NCBI GenBank assembly: GCA_000514715.1
Contig: AZWL01000001.1
Span: forward strand, 62,186-126,185
Source of the DNA: Streptomyces sp. CNH099
Lineage (GTDB): Bacteria > Actinomycetota > Actinomycetes > Streptomycetales > Streptomycetaceae
Reading direction: 5' to 3'
DNA: 64,000 nucleotides
Shown piece by piece: positions 15,804 through 24,418 of the stretch. A program made the translations under genes and the position numbers. Under the pieces are notes generated by a model that did not search any database, was not told the origin of the DNA, and was given only the letters and a program-made list of their open reading frames with translations. Within the stretch, counting starts at the first letter, position 1; every line of letters begins with the position of its first letter.

Positions 15804-17360
15804 TCAGGCGTTGCCGCGGAACGCGCGCAGCACCGCCCGGCCCTTGGCGTTGTCGGAGACCATGTAGACGGTGCTGCCGTCCCAGGCGAACGTGGCCGTG
15901 GAGGGCGAGCCCATCGACTGGCCCTTGACCGCCAGCGCGCCGATCACCGTGGTCTCGCCGCTGCGCACGTCGTACTCCGTCAGCTCCAGGTGGAAGCCCT
16001 CCCTGGGCTTCGCGGCGGCGATCAGCCGGCCGTCGGTGCCGTCGTAGCCGATCATCTGGAGATAGGCGCTCTTCGGCGTGTTCCACAGCAGCTTGCCCGA
16101 CGTGAGGTCCACGGCGGCGAAGTGGACGTTGTCGCCGTACTCGGCGACGAGCACCCCGTCCTCGGTGACGAAGGTGTGGTCCGCCTCGAACTGCAGCTCG
16201 GCCAGCTCGCCGGTGAGCGGGATGAGCTTGCCCTGCTCGCCGTCGTCGGAGAAGGACTGCACGAACCGGTTCTCGTCGTCGTCCTGGAGGAGCACGGTCA
16301 GCGGGTCCTCGCCGAGGATGCGCTGGGCCTGCAGCTCGACGCCGGGGAAGCGCCACGGCTCGCCGCCGTGGCGGGTGTCGAGGACGCTGAGCTGGTGGCG
16401 CGGGGAGACATCCGTGCACTCGCTGCTGCCGACGGCGTGGTCGTCGCCGAGGACGAGGGTGGAGTCGCAGTCCTGGCCGCGGGAGGTGAAGTCCAGCCCG
16501 GGGGCGCCGCCCTTGGCGGTCCAGTTGTTGACGTACATACCGATGTTGGTGCTGATCGTGTCGTCGTTGACGGTCAGGACGGGGTTGGAGGTGCTGACGT
16601 CCCCGGCGAGGTTCTGGTGCCACAGCAGCGTGCCGGTGTCGACCTCGACCGCCGCGAGGTACGCGCAGTCGTCGCCGCCGGCGTCGAAGGCCACCGCGCC
16701 GATGCCGCCGGGGCTGATGGTGCGGGACATGGCGCACAGCTCGCCGGCGTGCTTCGGCTTCTTCACCCGCCACGTCTCCTTGCCGGACCGTACGTCGAAC
16801 GCGCGCATGCCGCCGCGCTCGTCGCCGTGGACGACGTGGCCGCCGGCCGGCCACAGGCCGGGCAGGCTGCTCGCGTCGCCGCTGGCGACGTGGGTGCCCG
16901 TGAGCGGCGTCGACCACAGTTGCTCCAGCGCGTTCGGCGGCAGTTCGTCCTGCGCGGTGCCGCCGCTCCCGCCGCCGTCGTCGTCGGAGAGGAAGACGGC
17001 GGCGGCGCCGCCGCCGAGCACGGCGACGACGAGGAGCACGGAGAGCACGATGCCGACGGCCTTGGCGCCGCCGCCGGACCTGGGCGGGGGCGGCACGGGG
17101 TACGGCTGCGGCTGGGCGGGCGGCCCCGGCTGCCCGGGCATGCCGGGTGCGCCGGGCGCCGGCTGCTGCTGCGGTGCGTACGGTCCGGCCTGCGGCGGTA
17201 CGTACGGCCCGCCGGCCTGCGGCGGTGCCCCCGGCGGCGGAGATGCGGGCGGAGGGCCGGGCGGCGGGGCGGGCGTGCCGGGCGGCACGCCGGGGGCGCT
17301 GTCCGGCGGCGGTCCGAAGCCGCCGCCCGCCTGCCCGCTCTGCCCGTACTCGTCGGCCAC
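15804..17360 (-). CDS. Membrane-anchored PQQ-like beta-propeller protein
   Basis: 518 residues. A Pro/Gly/Gln-rich cytoplasmic N-terminus of about 110 residues is followed by one membrane helix (AVGIVLSVLLVVAVLGGGAA) and an outer domain with PQQ/quinoprotein-like propeller repeats (AFDVRSGKETWRV, AVEVDTGTLLWHQN, AVDLTSGKLLWNTP, YDVRSGETTVIG). Such proteins are common in Streptomyces; a sensor or scaffold role is likely but unproven. No kinase domain is present, unlike the related gene at 49388-51628. I chose the GTG at 17360 because a GGGGGGG tract lies 7-13 nt upstream and the Pro-rich tail starts there. The frame stays open farther upstream but shows no protein-like character. Confidence 0.85.
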   Translation of the reverse strand: MADEYGQSGQAGGGFGPPPDSAPGVPPGTPAPPPGPPPASPPPGAPPQAGGPYVPPQAGPYAPQQQPAPGAPGMPGQPGPPAQPQPYPVPPPPRSGGGAKAVGIVLSVLLVVAVLGGGAAAVFLSDDDGGGSGGTAQDELPPNALEQLWSTPLTGTHVASGDASSLPGLWPAGGHVVHGDERGGMRAFDVRSGKETWRVKKPKHAGELCAMSRTISPGGIGAVAFDAGGDDCAYLAAVEVDTGTLLWHQNLAGDVSTSNPVLTVNDDTISTNIGMYVNNWTAKGGAPGLDFTSRGQDCDSTLVLGDDHAVGSSECTDVSPRHQLSVLDTRHGGEPWRFPGVELQAQRILGEDPLTVLLQDDDENRFVQSFSDDGEQGKLIPLTGELAELQFEADHTFVTEDGVLVAEYGDNVHFAAVDLTSGKLLWNTPKSAYLQMIGYDGTDGRLIAAAKPREGFHLELTEYDVRSGETTVIGALAVKGQSMGSPSTATFAWDGSTVYMVSDNAKGRAVLRAFRGNA

Positions 17361-17457
17361 GCCGCATCCCCCCCGGATCCTCGGTCCCCGGCGTCCGCGC
17401 CGGTCGGCGGCCCCATGGTAGAGCCTGTCCGGACGGCGCAGGCGGCTGCCCCCGAAG

Positions 17458-17489
17458 GCCCGGCCGGGGCGTTGACGCCCCGGCCGGGC
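17458..17489. terminator. Hairpin, 14-bp perfect stem and 4-nt loop
   Basis: Perfect GC-rich stem with loop TTGA in the space between the protease stop and the PQQ gene start (both minus strand). Its strength suggests a second terminator for the protease transcript. Confidence 0.5.
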
Positions 17490-17536
17490 AGCGGAGTCGG
17501 CACGGGCCGCCGGCGCGGCCGGCGGGGGCGCGGCAC

Positions 17537-17570
17537 GGCCGGAGGGCACACCCCCAGGGGCCCTCCGGCC
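17537..17570. terminator. Hairpin, 11-bp perfect stem and 12-nt loop
   Basis: GGCCGGAGGGC pairs with GCCCTCCGGCC about 75 nt beyond the protease stop codon. Likely terminator of the protease gene. Confidence 0.55.
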
Positions 17571-17645
17571 GCATACCGCCGCGGCGTCCTCATCCCCTTG
17601 TCGGCCGGACCGTGCGGTGCCGCGGTGGTGCCGTCCTGCCCTCGG

Positions 17646-18995
17646 TCAGACGGCCTGCCACAGCGCCGGCACGTTCGGCGGCTCCCATCCCGGCAGGGCC
17701 TGGTGGGACTGGAGGCACCGATAGCTGGTCCCGCCGTACGTGACGGTGTCGCCGGCCTGGTAGACGGTGCCCGCGGCCCAGGTGCCGCCGGGCGGGTCGG
17801 TGGGCGGGTCGGTCCCGCCGTCGTCGGTCGTGGTCAGGGTCAGACCGTAGACCTGCAGGGCCGCGTTCACGGGCTGGAAGTACGTGGTGCCGCCGCTGCG
17901 GCAGTTGCCGGAGCCGCCGGAGGTCATGCCCTGGGCCTGGGTGCCCGAGATGAACGAGCCGCCGGAGTCGCCGGGTTCGGCGCACACGTTGGTGCGGGTC
18001 ACCGGGCTGACGGTGCCCTGCGGATAGGTGACGCTGGTGTTGCGCTGCTGGATGGTGCCGCAGTGCCACCCCGTGGTGGAGCCGGACCGGCACACCGACG
18101 CGCGCTCGACGGCCTCGGTGGAGCCCTCGACCTGCTTGGTGCCGGTGCCGTAGCCGTTGACCGTCGGGGTGGCGTTCCACTGGCTGTTCACGCCGACCCA
18201 GGCGTAGTCGCGGCCGGGGAAGGTCGAGCCCTGGAAGCTGCCCTGGGCCTGCCGGTTGACGCCGGTCGTGGTCTGGCCCGTACGGCCGCAGTGGCCGGCG
18301 GTGACGAAGCCCTCCTGGCCGCCGCCGCGGGTCACCGAGAAGCCGACGGAGCAGCGGCCGCCGGAGCCGATGTAGTAGGCGTCGCCGCCGACGACGTCCG
18401 CGTAGGTGCGGGGCTTCTCGTGGGACCGCCGGATCGTCAGCAGGCTCTCGTCGACGCCGGCCGCGGCGGCGAAGCGCTCGGCCGCCGCGGGTCTGGAGGT
18501 GTGCAGCACCACGCGGTTGACGGCGGTGTCCACGTACCAGACCGGCACGTGGGCGGGCGAGGAGCGGTGGGCGACCCGGTCCAGGTCGGCCTTGGCCGCG
18601 TCGAGTGCGGCGAGGCTGTGGTCGACGACCTTCGCCCGGGCTCCTTCGTCGGTGATCCTCCGCGCCTCGGCGGCGTCGGTCGTCGCCACCACGACATCGG
18701 CGGAGGTCTTGCCCGACACCCACGCTCCCCCGTAGCTGCGGCCCAGTGACAGCCGCAGCGTGCCGGCGACGGCACCGGCCTCGCTCTCGTTGGCCAGCCG
18801 CGTCTTCGCCTGCGACGGGGTGAGGCCGAGGTCCCGCTGCATCGCCTTGAGCAGGCCCGGGGAGTACTGCCCCGAGGCCGAGTCGGGCGTGCCCGGGGAG
18901 TCGGATCCGAAGGCCGCTCCCTGGAGCCCGGCCAGGACGAGCGCGCCGACGGCGACGGTGGCGCCGGCCGCGCCCATGACCCGTTTGTGGAGCAT
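17646..18995 (-). CDS. Streptogrisin C-like secreted serine protease (S1E) with chitin-binding-type module
   Basis: 449 residues. Order: Sec signal peptide (to about residue 30), an alpha-lytic-protease-type prodomain (SPGLLKAMQRDLGLTPSQAK onward), chymotrypsin-like protease and C-terminal CBM5/12-like module. The catalytic triad is visible as TAGHC, GRDYAWV and PGDSGGS. Paired Cys residues fit the disulphides of streptogrisins. After a Thr/Asp/Pro linker the last 45 residues (GGTWAAGTVYQAGDTVTYGG, then PGWEPPNVPALWQAV) form an aromatic-rich polysaccharide-binding module. AAGGAG lies 7 nt upstream of the ATG. The prodomain is expected to act as a folding chaperone that is cut off. The binding module would hold the protease on chitin or a similar polymer. 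It is nearly identical in type to that of the dioxygenase at 21240-22097. Confidence 0.95.
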   Translation of the reverse strand: MLHKRVMGAAGATVAVGALVLAGLQGAAFGSDSPGTPDSASGQYSPGLLKAMQRDLGLTPSQAKTRLANESEAGAVAGTLRLSLGRSYGGAWVSGKTSADVVVATTDAAEARRITDEGARAKVVDHSLAALDAAKADLDRVAHRSSPAHVPVWYVDTAVNRVVLHTSRPAAAERFAAAAGVDESLLTIRRSHEKPRTYADVVGGDAYYIGSGGRCSVGFSVTRGGGQEGFVTAGHCGRTGQTTTGVNRQAQGSFQGSTFPGRDYAWVGVNSQWNATPTVNGYGTGTKQVEGSTEAVERASVCRSGSTTGWHCGTIQQRNTSVTYPQGTVSPVTRTNVCAEPGDSGGSFISGTQAQGMTSGGSGNCRSGGTTYFQPVNAALQVYGLTLTTTDDGGTDPPTDPPGGTWAAGTVYQAGDTVTYGGTSYRCLQSHQALPGWEPPNVPALWQAV

Positions 18996-19166
18996 GGAAG
19001 TCTCCTTGGTTTCGTGATTACGGCGAAACCGTAGCCATGGGCACGTCAGGTCGGCAGATACCAGTCCGCCCTTGCCATCGCGTTATGGAACGCCCCGCGC
19101 CGGTGCGCTCGCGGAGGTCGGGGGCCCGCGGGACGGCCGGGGGCGGCCCGGCGCGGCCGGGGGCGG

Positions 19167-20141
19167 TCAGACGGCGACCGGGGCGGGCGCGGTGCCGAAG
19201 TCCGGGTGCGCCTGGAGCCATTCGCGGTAGCTGCGGCTGCGCCGGGCCGCCTCGGCGTGCGCGGCGCGGGCGTAGCCGGTGACCGCGGCGGCGGTGCCGG
19301 CCGCGGGCGACCGGGGGTGCCAGCCGATGAGGTGCCGCCAGCTCAGCGGGTGGCCGGCGAGCGGCCGGGTGGCCAGCCCGGGGGTGGGCGGAAACGTCGC
19401 CCGGCACAGCCCCACCGCCCGTCCGACCTGCGCGAGATGGACGCAGGAGGCGCTGTCGGTCTCGTACACGGAGGCGGGCGTGAACCCGGCGCGGACGCAG
19501 GCCGCGGCGAAGCAGTCGCCGAAGCAGCCGTCGCCCGGGACGTCGGTCCAGTGCTCTCCGGCCAGGTCGCGCAGGTCGATCCGGCGGCGCTCCGCGAGCG
19601 GGTGCGCGGCGGCGAGCATGACGAAGACGGGGTCCGTGCCGACGGTCTGCCAGACGAGCCGCTCGGTCTGCGGGGGCCGGCTGTCGCCGCAGACGCCGAT
19701 CAGCGCGAAGTCCAGCCGCCCCTCGGCGACCATGCCCGCCAGTTCGCGCACGGACCAGGCGGTGTACGTCGTCACCGGGGTCGCCGGGTGCGCGGTGGCG
19801 ACCCGGTCGATGAGGCCGCCGAGCAGCGGGCCGTGGGTGCCGCCGAGCCGGAAGCGCGGCATGCCGCCCCACGCCCGGGCGAACCGCACGGCGTCCCGCT
19901 GCAGTTCGAGTACGCCGGGCAGCAGCACCCGGGCCCGGTCGAGGACGAGTTCGCCGAGCGCCGTGGGGCGCACGCCGTGCCTGCCGCGGTCGAAGAGCGG
20001 GCCGCCGAGTGAGCGCTCGATGCGCTTCAGCTGTGCGCTGAGCGCCGGCTGGGCCAGCCCGAGCGCGGTGGCGGCCCGGGTGAGGCTGCCCTCCTCGGCG
20101 ATGGCCCGAATGGTCTTCAGGTGCCGCAACTCCAGGTCCAT
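19167..20141 (-). CDS. LysR-family transcriptional regulator
   Basis: 324 residues. N-terminal winged HTH (LELRHLKTIRAIAEEGSLTR, AATALGLAQPALSAQLKRIE) and a PBP2-type effector domain with several Cys residues (GDGCFGDCFAAACV, SCVHLAQVGRAVGLC). It is divergent from the AraC-type gene at 20216, and a perfect 14-bp palindrome lies in the 74-nt gap, so it may control both genes. The cluster of Cys in the sensor domain could allow redox or metal sensing, which is inference only. The direct target could equally be the protease gene next to it. Confidence 0.92.
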   Translation of the reverse strand: MDLELRHLKTIRAIAEEGSLTRAATALGLAQPALSAQLKRIERSLGGPLFDRGRHGVRPTALGELVLDRARVLLPGVLELQRDAVRFARAWGGMPRFRLGGTHGPLLGGLIDRVATAHPATPVTTYTAWSVRELAGMVAEGRLDFALIGVCGDSRPPQTERLVWQTVGTDPVFVMLAAAHPLAERRRIDLRDLAGEHWTDVPGDGCFGDCFAAACVRAGFTPASVYETDSASCVHLAQVGRAVGLCRATFPPTPGLATRPLAGHPLSWRHLIGWHPRSPAAGTAAAVTGYARAAHAEAARRSRSYREWLQAHPDFGTAPAPVAV

Positions 20142-20180
20142 GCGGTCAGCTTGCGGTCCTGCGGCGGCCCCGGCAACCTT

Positions 20181-20194
20181 TTGGTCCGGACCAA
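20181..20194. promoter_or_regulatory. 14-bp perfect palindrome between divergent LysR and AraC genes
   Basis: TTGGTCCGGACCAA is perfectly self-complementary and lies 40 bp from the LysR start and 22 bp from the AraC start. It is in the right place for a shared operator. Confidence 0.6.
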
Positions 20195-20215
20195 TGTCGA
20201 GGAGGGTGAGACGAC

Positions 20216-21151
20216 GTGTCCGCTGACCCCGTCCCCATGCACCGGCTGGAGGTCCCCGCCCCGGAGGTGCTCCCCTTCGCCATCGGGTCGTTCGACTCGA
20301 TCGGCCCGCTGTCGCGCGCCGGCTTCCCGCACCGGCACACGTTCCACGAGATCGTCTACGTCCGCGCCGGCCGCGGCCACCACGTGGTCGACCAGCGCAG
20401 CTGGCCGATCACCCCGCCGCACCTCGGCATCGTCACCCCGGGACAGGTGCACCACTGGGAGCGGGCGGCGGGGCTCGACGGCCATGTGATGATCTTCACC
20501 GAGGACTTCCTGCTGCCCACCCCCGGGGACCGGGACCGGCTGCGCGAGCTGTCCCGGGTCTCCTGGCTGAGCCCCGACCGGCGGTCGGCCGGGATCCTCG
20601 CCGCGCTCTTCGCGGAGATGACCCGGGAGTACGCCGGCCGGGCCCCCGGCTTCATCAGCGTGCTGCAGTCGTACCTGCACGTCCTGCTGATCCGGGCGGA
20701 CCGGCTGTCCCGGACGGCCGGTACGGCGCCCGAAGGCGGCGACGGCGCCGCGGGGCCGCCGGCGGGGCGGGCGGCGGAGATCGCCCGGCGGTTCGACCGG
20801 CTGCTGGCCGAACCCGGGCCGGCGGTGGCCGGGTTGTCCGTGCGCGGCTGCGCGGCGAGCGTGGGCGTGTCGGTGGGCTACCTCAACGAGGCGGTCAAGC
20901 GGGCCACCGGGCTCACCCCGGGACATCTGATCAGGCAGGCCCAGGCCCGCGAGGCCAAGCGGCTGCTGGCCGCCACCGACCTGACCGTACGCCAGGTCGC
21001 CCGGCTGGCCGGCTTCTCCGACCCCGCCTACTTCAGCCGCTTCTTCCGCCGGGAGACCGGCAGCAGCCCCGGCGACTTCCGCCGCGGCACCCGTGCGGAT
21101 CACCACGATCGCCGGATTCTGTCCATCGACTGCCCCGGCACGCCCGAATAG
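20216..21151 (+). CDS. AraC-family transcriptional regulator
   Basis: 311 residues. An N-terminal cupin-like sensor (FPHRHTFHEIVYVRAGRGHH) is followed by a C-terminal double helix-turn-helix (CAASVGVSVGYLNEAVKRAT; LTVRQVARLAGFSDPAYFSR, FFRRETGSSPGDFR). GTG start with GGAGGG about 10 nt upstream. It lies 88 nt before the secreted dioxygenase gene in the same direction and is divergent from the LysR gene. It may regulate the dioxygenase, though nothing in the sequence shows this directly. Confidence 0.93.
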   Translation: MSADPVPMHRLEVPAPEVLPFAIGSFDSIGPLSRAGFPHRHTFHEIVYVRAGRGHHVVDQRSWPITPPHLGIVTPGQVHHWERAAGLDGHVMIFTEDFLLPTPGDRDRLRELSRVSWLSPDRRSAGILAALFAEMTREYAGRAPGFISVLQSYLHVLLIRADRLSRTAGTAPEGGDGAAGPPAGRAAEIARRFDRLLAEPGPAVAGLSVRGCAASVGVSVGYLNEAVKRATGLTPGHLIRQAQAREAKRLLAATDLTVRQVARLAGFSDPAYFSRFFRRETGSSPGDFRRGTRADHHDRRILSIDCPGTPE

Positions 21152-21239
21152 CGTCACTGGCACCCCGCCGCGGCGTCACCACGCCGATCCGGACGCGGGG
21201 CTCACGACCCCACTCCCCCGACCGAGGAGCCGTGATGCC

Positions 21240-22097
21240 GTGACCGAACAGGACAGGCAGGACAGCCGGGACACGTCCGCACCGGACGAGTCCGCACAGC
21301 CGCAGGAGAAGTCCGGGATCCGCCGCAAGTCCCTGCTCAAGGCCGCGCTCGTCGCCGCGCCGCTGCCGCTGCTCGTCGGCGGCGCCGCGCCGGTGCTCGC
21401 CCGCGACCAGGCGCGGCAGGGCCGGGAGCTGACCCCGACGCCGGAGGCGTGCGACCCCGGGGACCCGCCGACCAGGCAGCAGACCGAGGGCCCGTACTTC
21501 AGGCCCAACTCCCCGCGGCGTACGTCGCTGGTGGAGCCGGGCACGCCGGGCACCCGGCTGACCGTGACCGGGTACGTCTTCGGCCTCACCTGCCGGCCCG
21601 TCCCGGACGCGCTGCTGGACTTCTGGCAGGCGGACGTGAACGGCGCGTACGACAACACCGGCTACCGGTTCCGCGGCCACCAGTACAGCGACGCGCAGGG
21701 CAGGTTCAGCCTGCAGACGATCGTGCCGGGCCTGTACCCGGGCCGCACCCGCCACATCCACGTCAAGGTGCAGGCGCCGAACAACCCGGTCCTGACGACG
21801 CAGCTGTACTTCCCGAACGAGCCGCGCAACAACACCGACACGATCTTCCACCCGTCGCTGCTCATGACCGTGCGCGACGTGGGCTCGGGCCGGGAGGGCA
21901 GCTTCGACTTCGTGCTGAACGTCCGGCAGGACCCGGACCCGCCGGACCCGCCCGGGGGCACCTGGGCCGCCGGCACGTCGTACCGGCCGGGCGACACGGT
22001 CACGTACGGCGGCGCCACCTACCGCTGCCTCCAGGGGCACACGGCCGCCCCGGGCTGGGAGCCGCCGAACGTGCCCGCGCTCTGGCAGGCCGTCTGA
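21240..22097 (+). CDS. Secreted intradiol ring-cleavage dioxygenase fused to a carbohydrate-binding module
   Basis: 285 residues. A Tat-like signal (SGIRRKSLLKAALVAAPLPL) leads to an intradiol dioxygenase domain: TEGPYFRPNSPRRTSLVEPG, PDALLDFWQADVNGAYDNTG, GRFSLQTIVPGLYPGRTRHI, HVKVQ. The two Tyr and two His that bind Fe(III) fall in the YDN/LYPGR and RHIHV segments. After a short Pro/Asp linker the final ~45 residues are a CBM5/12-like module. A secreted intradiol dioxygenase with such a module has been described in Streptomyces sp. SirexAA-E. It probably opens catechol rings from lignin-type aromatics while bound to plant or chitin polymers. I chose the GTG at 21240 because GAGGAG lies about 10 nt upstream and it gives a compact signal peptide. 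Confidence 0.92.
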   Translation: MTEQDRQDSRDTSAPDESAQPQEKSGIRRKSLLKAALVAAPLPLLVGGAAPVLARDQARQGRELTPTPEACDPGDPPTRQQTEGPYFRPNSPRRTSLVEPGTPGTRLTVTGYVFGLTCRPVPDALLDFWQADVNGAYDNTGYRFRGHQYSDAQGRFSLQTIVPGLYPGRTRHIHVKVQAPNNPVLTTQLYFPNEPRNNTDTIFHPSLLMTVRDVGSGREGSFDFVLNVRQDPDPPDPPGGTWAAGTSYRPGDTVTYGGATYRCLQGHTAAPGWEPPNVPALWQAV

Positions 22098-22102
22098 GGT
22101 CC

Positions 22103-22131
22103 GCGGCCGGACCGCGCCCCGGTCCGGCCGC
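22103..22131. terminator. Hairpin terminator after the dioxygenase gene
   Basis: An 11-bp perfect stem (GCGGCCGGACC with GGTCCGGCCGC) and 7-nt loop begin 6 nt after the stop codon. Confidence 0.7.
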
Positions 22132-22139
22132 CCGCCGAC

Positions 22140-22190
22140 CCGCGCCGCCGCGGCGCCCGGGGCCCACCTCCCCGGTCCGCGGCGGCGCGG
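22140..22190. terminator. Second hairpin downstream of the dioxygenase gene
   Basis: 14-nt arms (22140-22153 and 22177-22190) are exact reverse complements with a 23-nt spacer. Possibly a back-up terminator, or just a GC-rich inverted repeat. Confidence 0.4.
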
Positions 22191-22332
22191 CTCCACCCGC
22201 TCCGGAACCGTCCGAACCGTCCGGAAAGCGCTCCCCCCATGTCTTGACGGGGTGTCAATCCGCGGCGATCCTCTGGTTACTCAGCCGTAGGAATACTCCT
22301 CACCCTGACGCGCCACCGGAGGCGGGACCCCC

Positions 22333-24396
22333 ATGACCCGACAGCCGCATCTGCGCAAGGCCGGTCTGATCACCCTCGTCACGGTCCTCTTCGCCGCCCT
22401 GACGGCACTCGGCACCGGCCCGGGCCCCGCCGCCGCGGCGAACGACTGGTGGGAGCCCGTCGCCCGACCCGCCCCGGACTCCCAGGTGAACGTCACCGGC
22501 GAGCCGTTCCGCGGCACGGACGCCGAGGGCGACGTCCGCGGCTTCATCGACGCGCACAACCACCTGATGTCGAACGAGGGCTTCGGCGGCCGACTCATCT
22601 GCGGCGAGCCGTTCTCCCCGGAGGGCGTCGCCGAGGCGCTGAAGGACTGCCCCGAGCACTACCCCGACGGCGCGCTCGCCCTCTTCGAGAACATCACCGG
22701 CGGCGCCGACGGCCACCACGACCCGGTCGGCTGGCCGACGTTCGGGCACTGGCCGGCCCACGACTCGCTCAGCCACCAGCAGAACTACTACGCCTGGCTG
22801 GAGCGCGCCTGGCGCGGCGGGCAGCGGATCCTGGTGCAGGACCTGGTCACCAACGGCCTGCTCTGCTCGGTCTACCCGGCCAAGGACCGCGGCTGCGACG
22901 AGATGGACTCGATCCGGCTGCAGGCCGAGAAGACGTACGAGATGCAGGACTACGTCGACGCGATGTACGGCGGCCCCGGCCGCGGCTGGTTCCGCATCGT
23001 CACCGACGCCGCGCAGGCGCGCGCGGTAGTCGCCGAGGGCAGGCTCGCCGTGGTGCTGGGCGTGGAGACCTCCGAGCCGTTCGGCTGCAAGCAGGTGCTC
23101 GGCATCGCGCAGTGCGACCGGGGCGACATCGACCGCGGCCTGGACGAGCTGTACGGCATGGGCGTGCGCAGCATGTTCCTGTGCCACAAGTTCGACAACG
23201 CGCTGTGCGGCGTGCGCTTCGACTCCGGCACCATCGGCGCGGCGGTGAACATCGGGCAGTTCCTGTCCACCGGCACCTTCTGGGCCACGGAGGAGTGCAC
23301 CGGCCCGCAGCAGGACAACCCCATCGGGCTGGCCGATCCGCCCGCCGAGGCGGAGGACCTGCTGCCCGCCGGGGTCTCCGTCCCGTCGTACGACTCCCAG
23401 GCCCGGTGCAACACCCGCGGGCTGAGCGGGCTGGGCGAGTACGCGGTGCGCGGGATGATGGACCGCGGCATGATGCTGGAGCTGGACCACATGAGCGTCA
23501 AGGCGGCGGGCCGGGCGCTGGACATCCTGGAGTCGGAGTCGTATCCGGGCGTCCTCTCCAGCCACAGCTGGATGGACCCGGACTGGACCGAGCGGCTGTA
23601 CCGCCTCGGCGGCTTCGTCGCCCAGTACATGAACCCGGCCGAGGACTTCGTCGAGCAGGGACGGCGCGACGCCGCGCTGCGCGACAGGTACGGCGCCGGG
23701 TACGGCTACGGCACCGACATGAACGGCGTCGGCGGCTGGCCCGCGCCCCGCGGCGCGGACGCCCCGGACCCGGTCGAGTACCCGTTCACCAGCGCCGACG
23801 GCGGCTCGGTCCTCGACCGGCAGGTCACCGGCGAACGCACCTGGGACTTCAACACCGACGGCGGCGCGCACGCGGGCCTCGTCCCGGACTGGATCGAGCA
23901 GATGCGGCGGCACGGCGGCGGCGACGTGGTCGAGGACCTGCTGGCCGGGGCCGAGTCGTACCTGACCACCTGGGGCGCCACCCAGGCGCACGAGGCGCCG
24001 GCGAACCTCGCCGCCGGGGCCGCCGCCACGGCCAGCTCCACCGAGTTCAGCCTGTTCACGAGCTACGCCCCGCCCCGCGCCGTGGACGGCGACCGCGGCA
24101 CCCGCTGGGCCAGCGACTGGAGCGACGACCAGTGGCTGCGGCTCGACCTCGGCGAGAGCCGCCGGATCGCGCGGGTCACGCTGGACTGGGAGCGGGCGTA
24201 CGGCAGGGCCTACCGCGTCGAGGTCTCCGCCGACGGCGGCGCCTGGCGCACGGTGTGGGCGACGGAGGCCGGGAACGGCGGGCTCGACACCGCGCTGTTC
24301 GACCCGGTCGACGCGCGGTATGTCCGCATCGTCGGGGTTCAGCGGGGCACGGAGCACGGCTACTCGCTCTACGAGGTCGGCGTCCACGGCCGGTGA
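22333..24396 (+). CDS. Secreted amidohydrolase-fold (membrane-dipeptidase-like) protein with C-terminal discoidin domain
   Basis: 687 residues. Sec signal peptide ending near GPAAAANDW, then a metal-dependent hydrolase domain: GFIDAHNHLMSN (HxH ligands), VVLGVETSEPFGC, MLELDHMSVKAA (His), GVLSSHSWMDPDW (His) and YGTDMNGVGG (catalytic-type Asp). About 130 residues at the C-terminus form an F5/8 type C/CBM32-like domain (NLAAGAAATASSTEFSLFTS; RWASDWSDDQWLRLDLGES). The layout suggests cleavage of a dipeptide, amide or ester outside the cell while bound to glycan or envelope. GGAGG lies about 12 nt upstream of the ATG. A TTGACG at 22244-22249 could be part of its promoter. The exact substrate is unknown. 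Confidence 0.85.
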   Translation: MTRQPHLRKAGLITLVTVLFAALTALGTGPGPAAAANDWWEPVARPAPDSQVNVTGEPFRGTDAEGDVRGFIDAHNHLMSNEGFGGRLICGEPFSPEGVAEALKDCPEHYPDGALALFENITGGADGHHDPVGWPTFGHWPAHDSLSHQQNYYAWLERAWRGGQRILVQDLVTNGLLCSVYPAKDRGCDEMDSIRLQAEKTYEMQDYVDAMYGGPGRGWFRIVTDAAQARAVVAEGRLAVVLGVETSEPFGCKQVLGIAQCDRGDIDRGLDELYGMGVRSMFLCHKFDNALCGVRFDSGTIGAAVNIGQFLSTGTFWATEECTGPQQDNPIGLADPPAEAEDLLPAGVSVPSYDSQARCNTRGLSGLGEYAVRGMMDRGMMLELDHMSVKAAGRALDILESESYPGVLSSHSWMDPDWTERLYRLGGFVAQYMNPAEDFVEQGRRDAALRDRYGAGYGYGTDMNGVGGWPAPRGADAPDPVEYPFTSADGGSVLDRQVTGERTWDFNTDGGAHAGLVPDWIEQMRRHGGGDVVEDLLAGAESYLTTWGATQAHEAPANLAAGAAATASSTEFSLFTSYAPPRAVDGDRGTRWASDWSDDQWLRLDLGESRRIARVTLDWERAYGRAYRVEVSADGGAWRTVWATEAGNGGLDTALFDPVDARYVRIVGVQRGTEHGYSLYEVGVHGR

Positions 24397-24418
24397 GGGT
24401 TCGGCGTAAGATCGGCCA

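Noticed and set aside
14275..17574. 1099-codon minus-strand frame spanning 14275-17574
   Set aside because: It is antisense to the amidohydrolase and out of frame with the PQQ-propeller gene; low-complexity composition.
22244..22272. TTGACG-N17-GATCCT as a firm promoter of the secreted amidohydrolase-fold gene
   Set aside because: The -35 is fair but the -10 match is poor; kept only as a remark in the gene entry.
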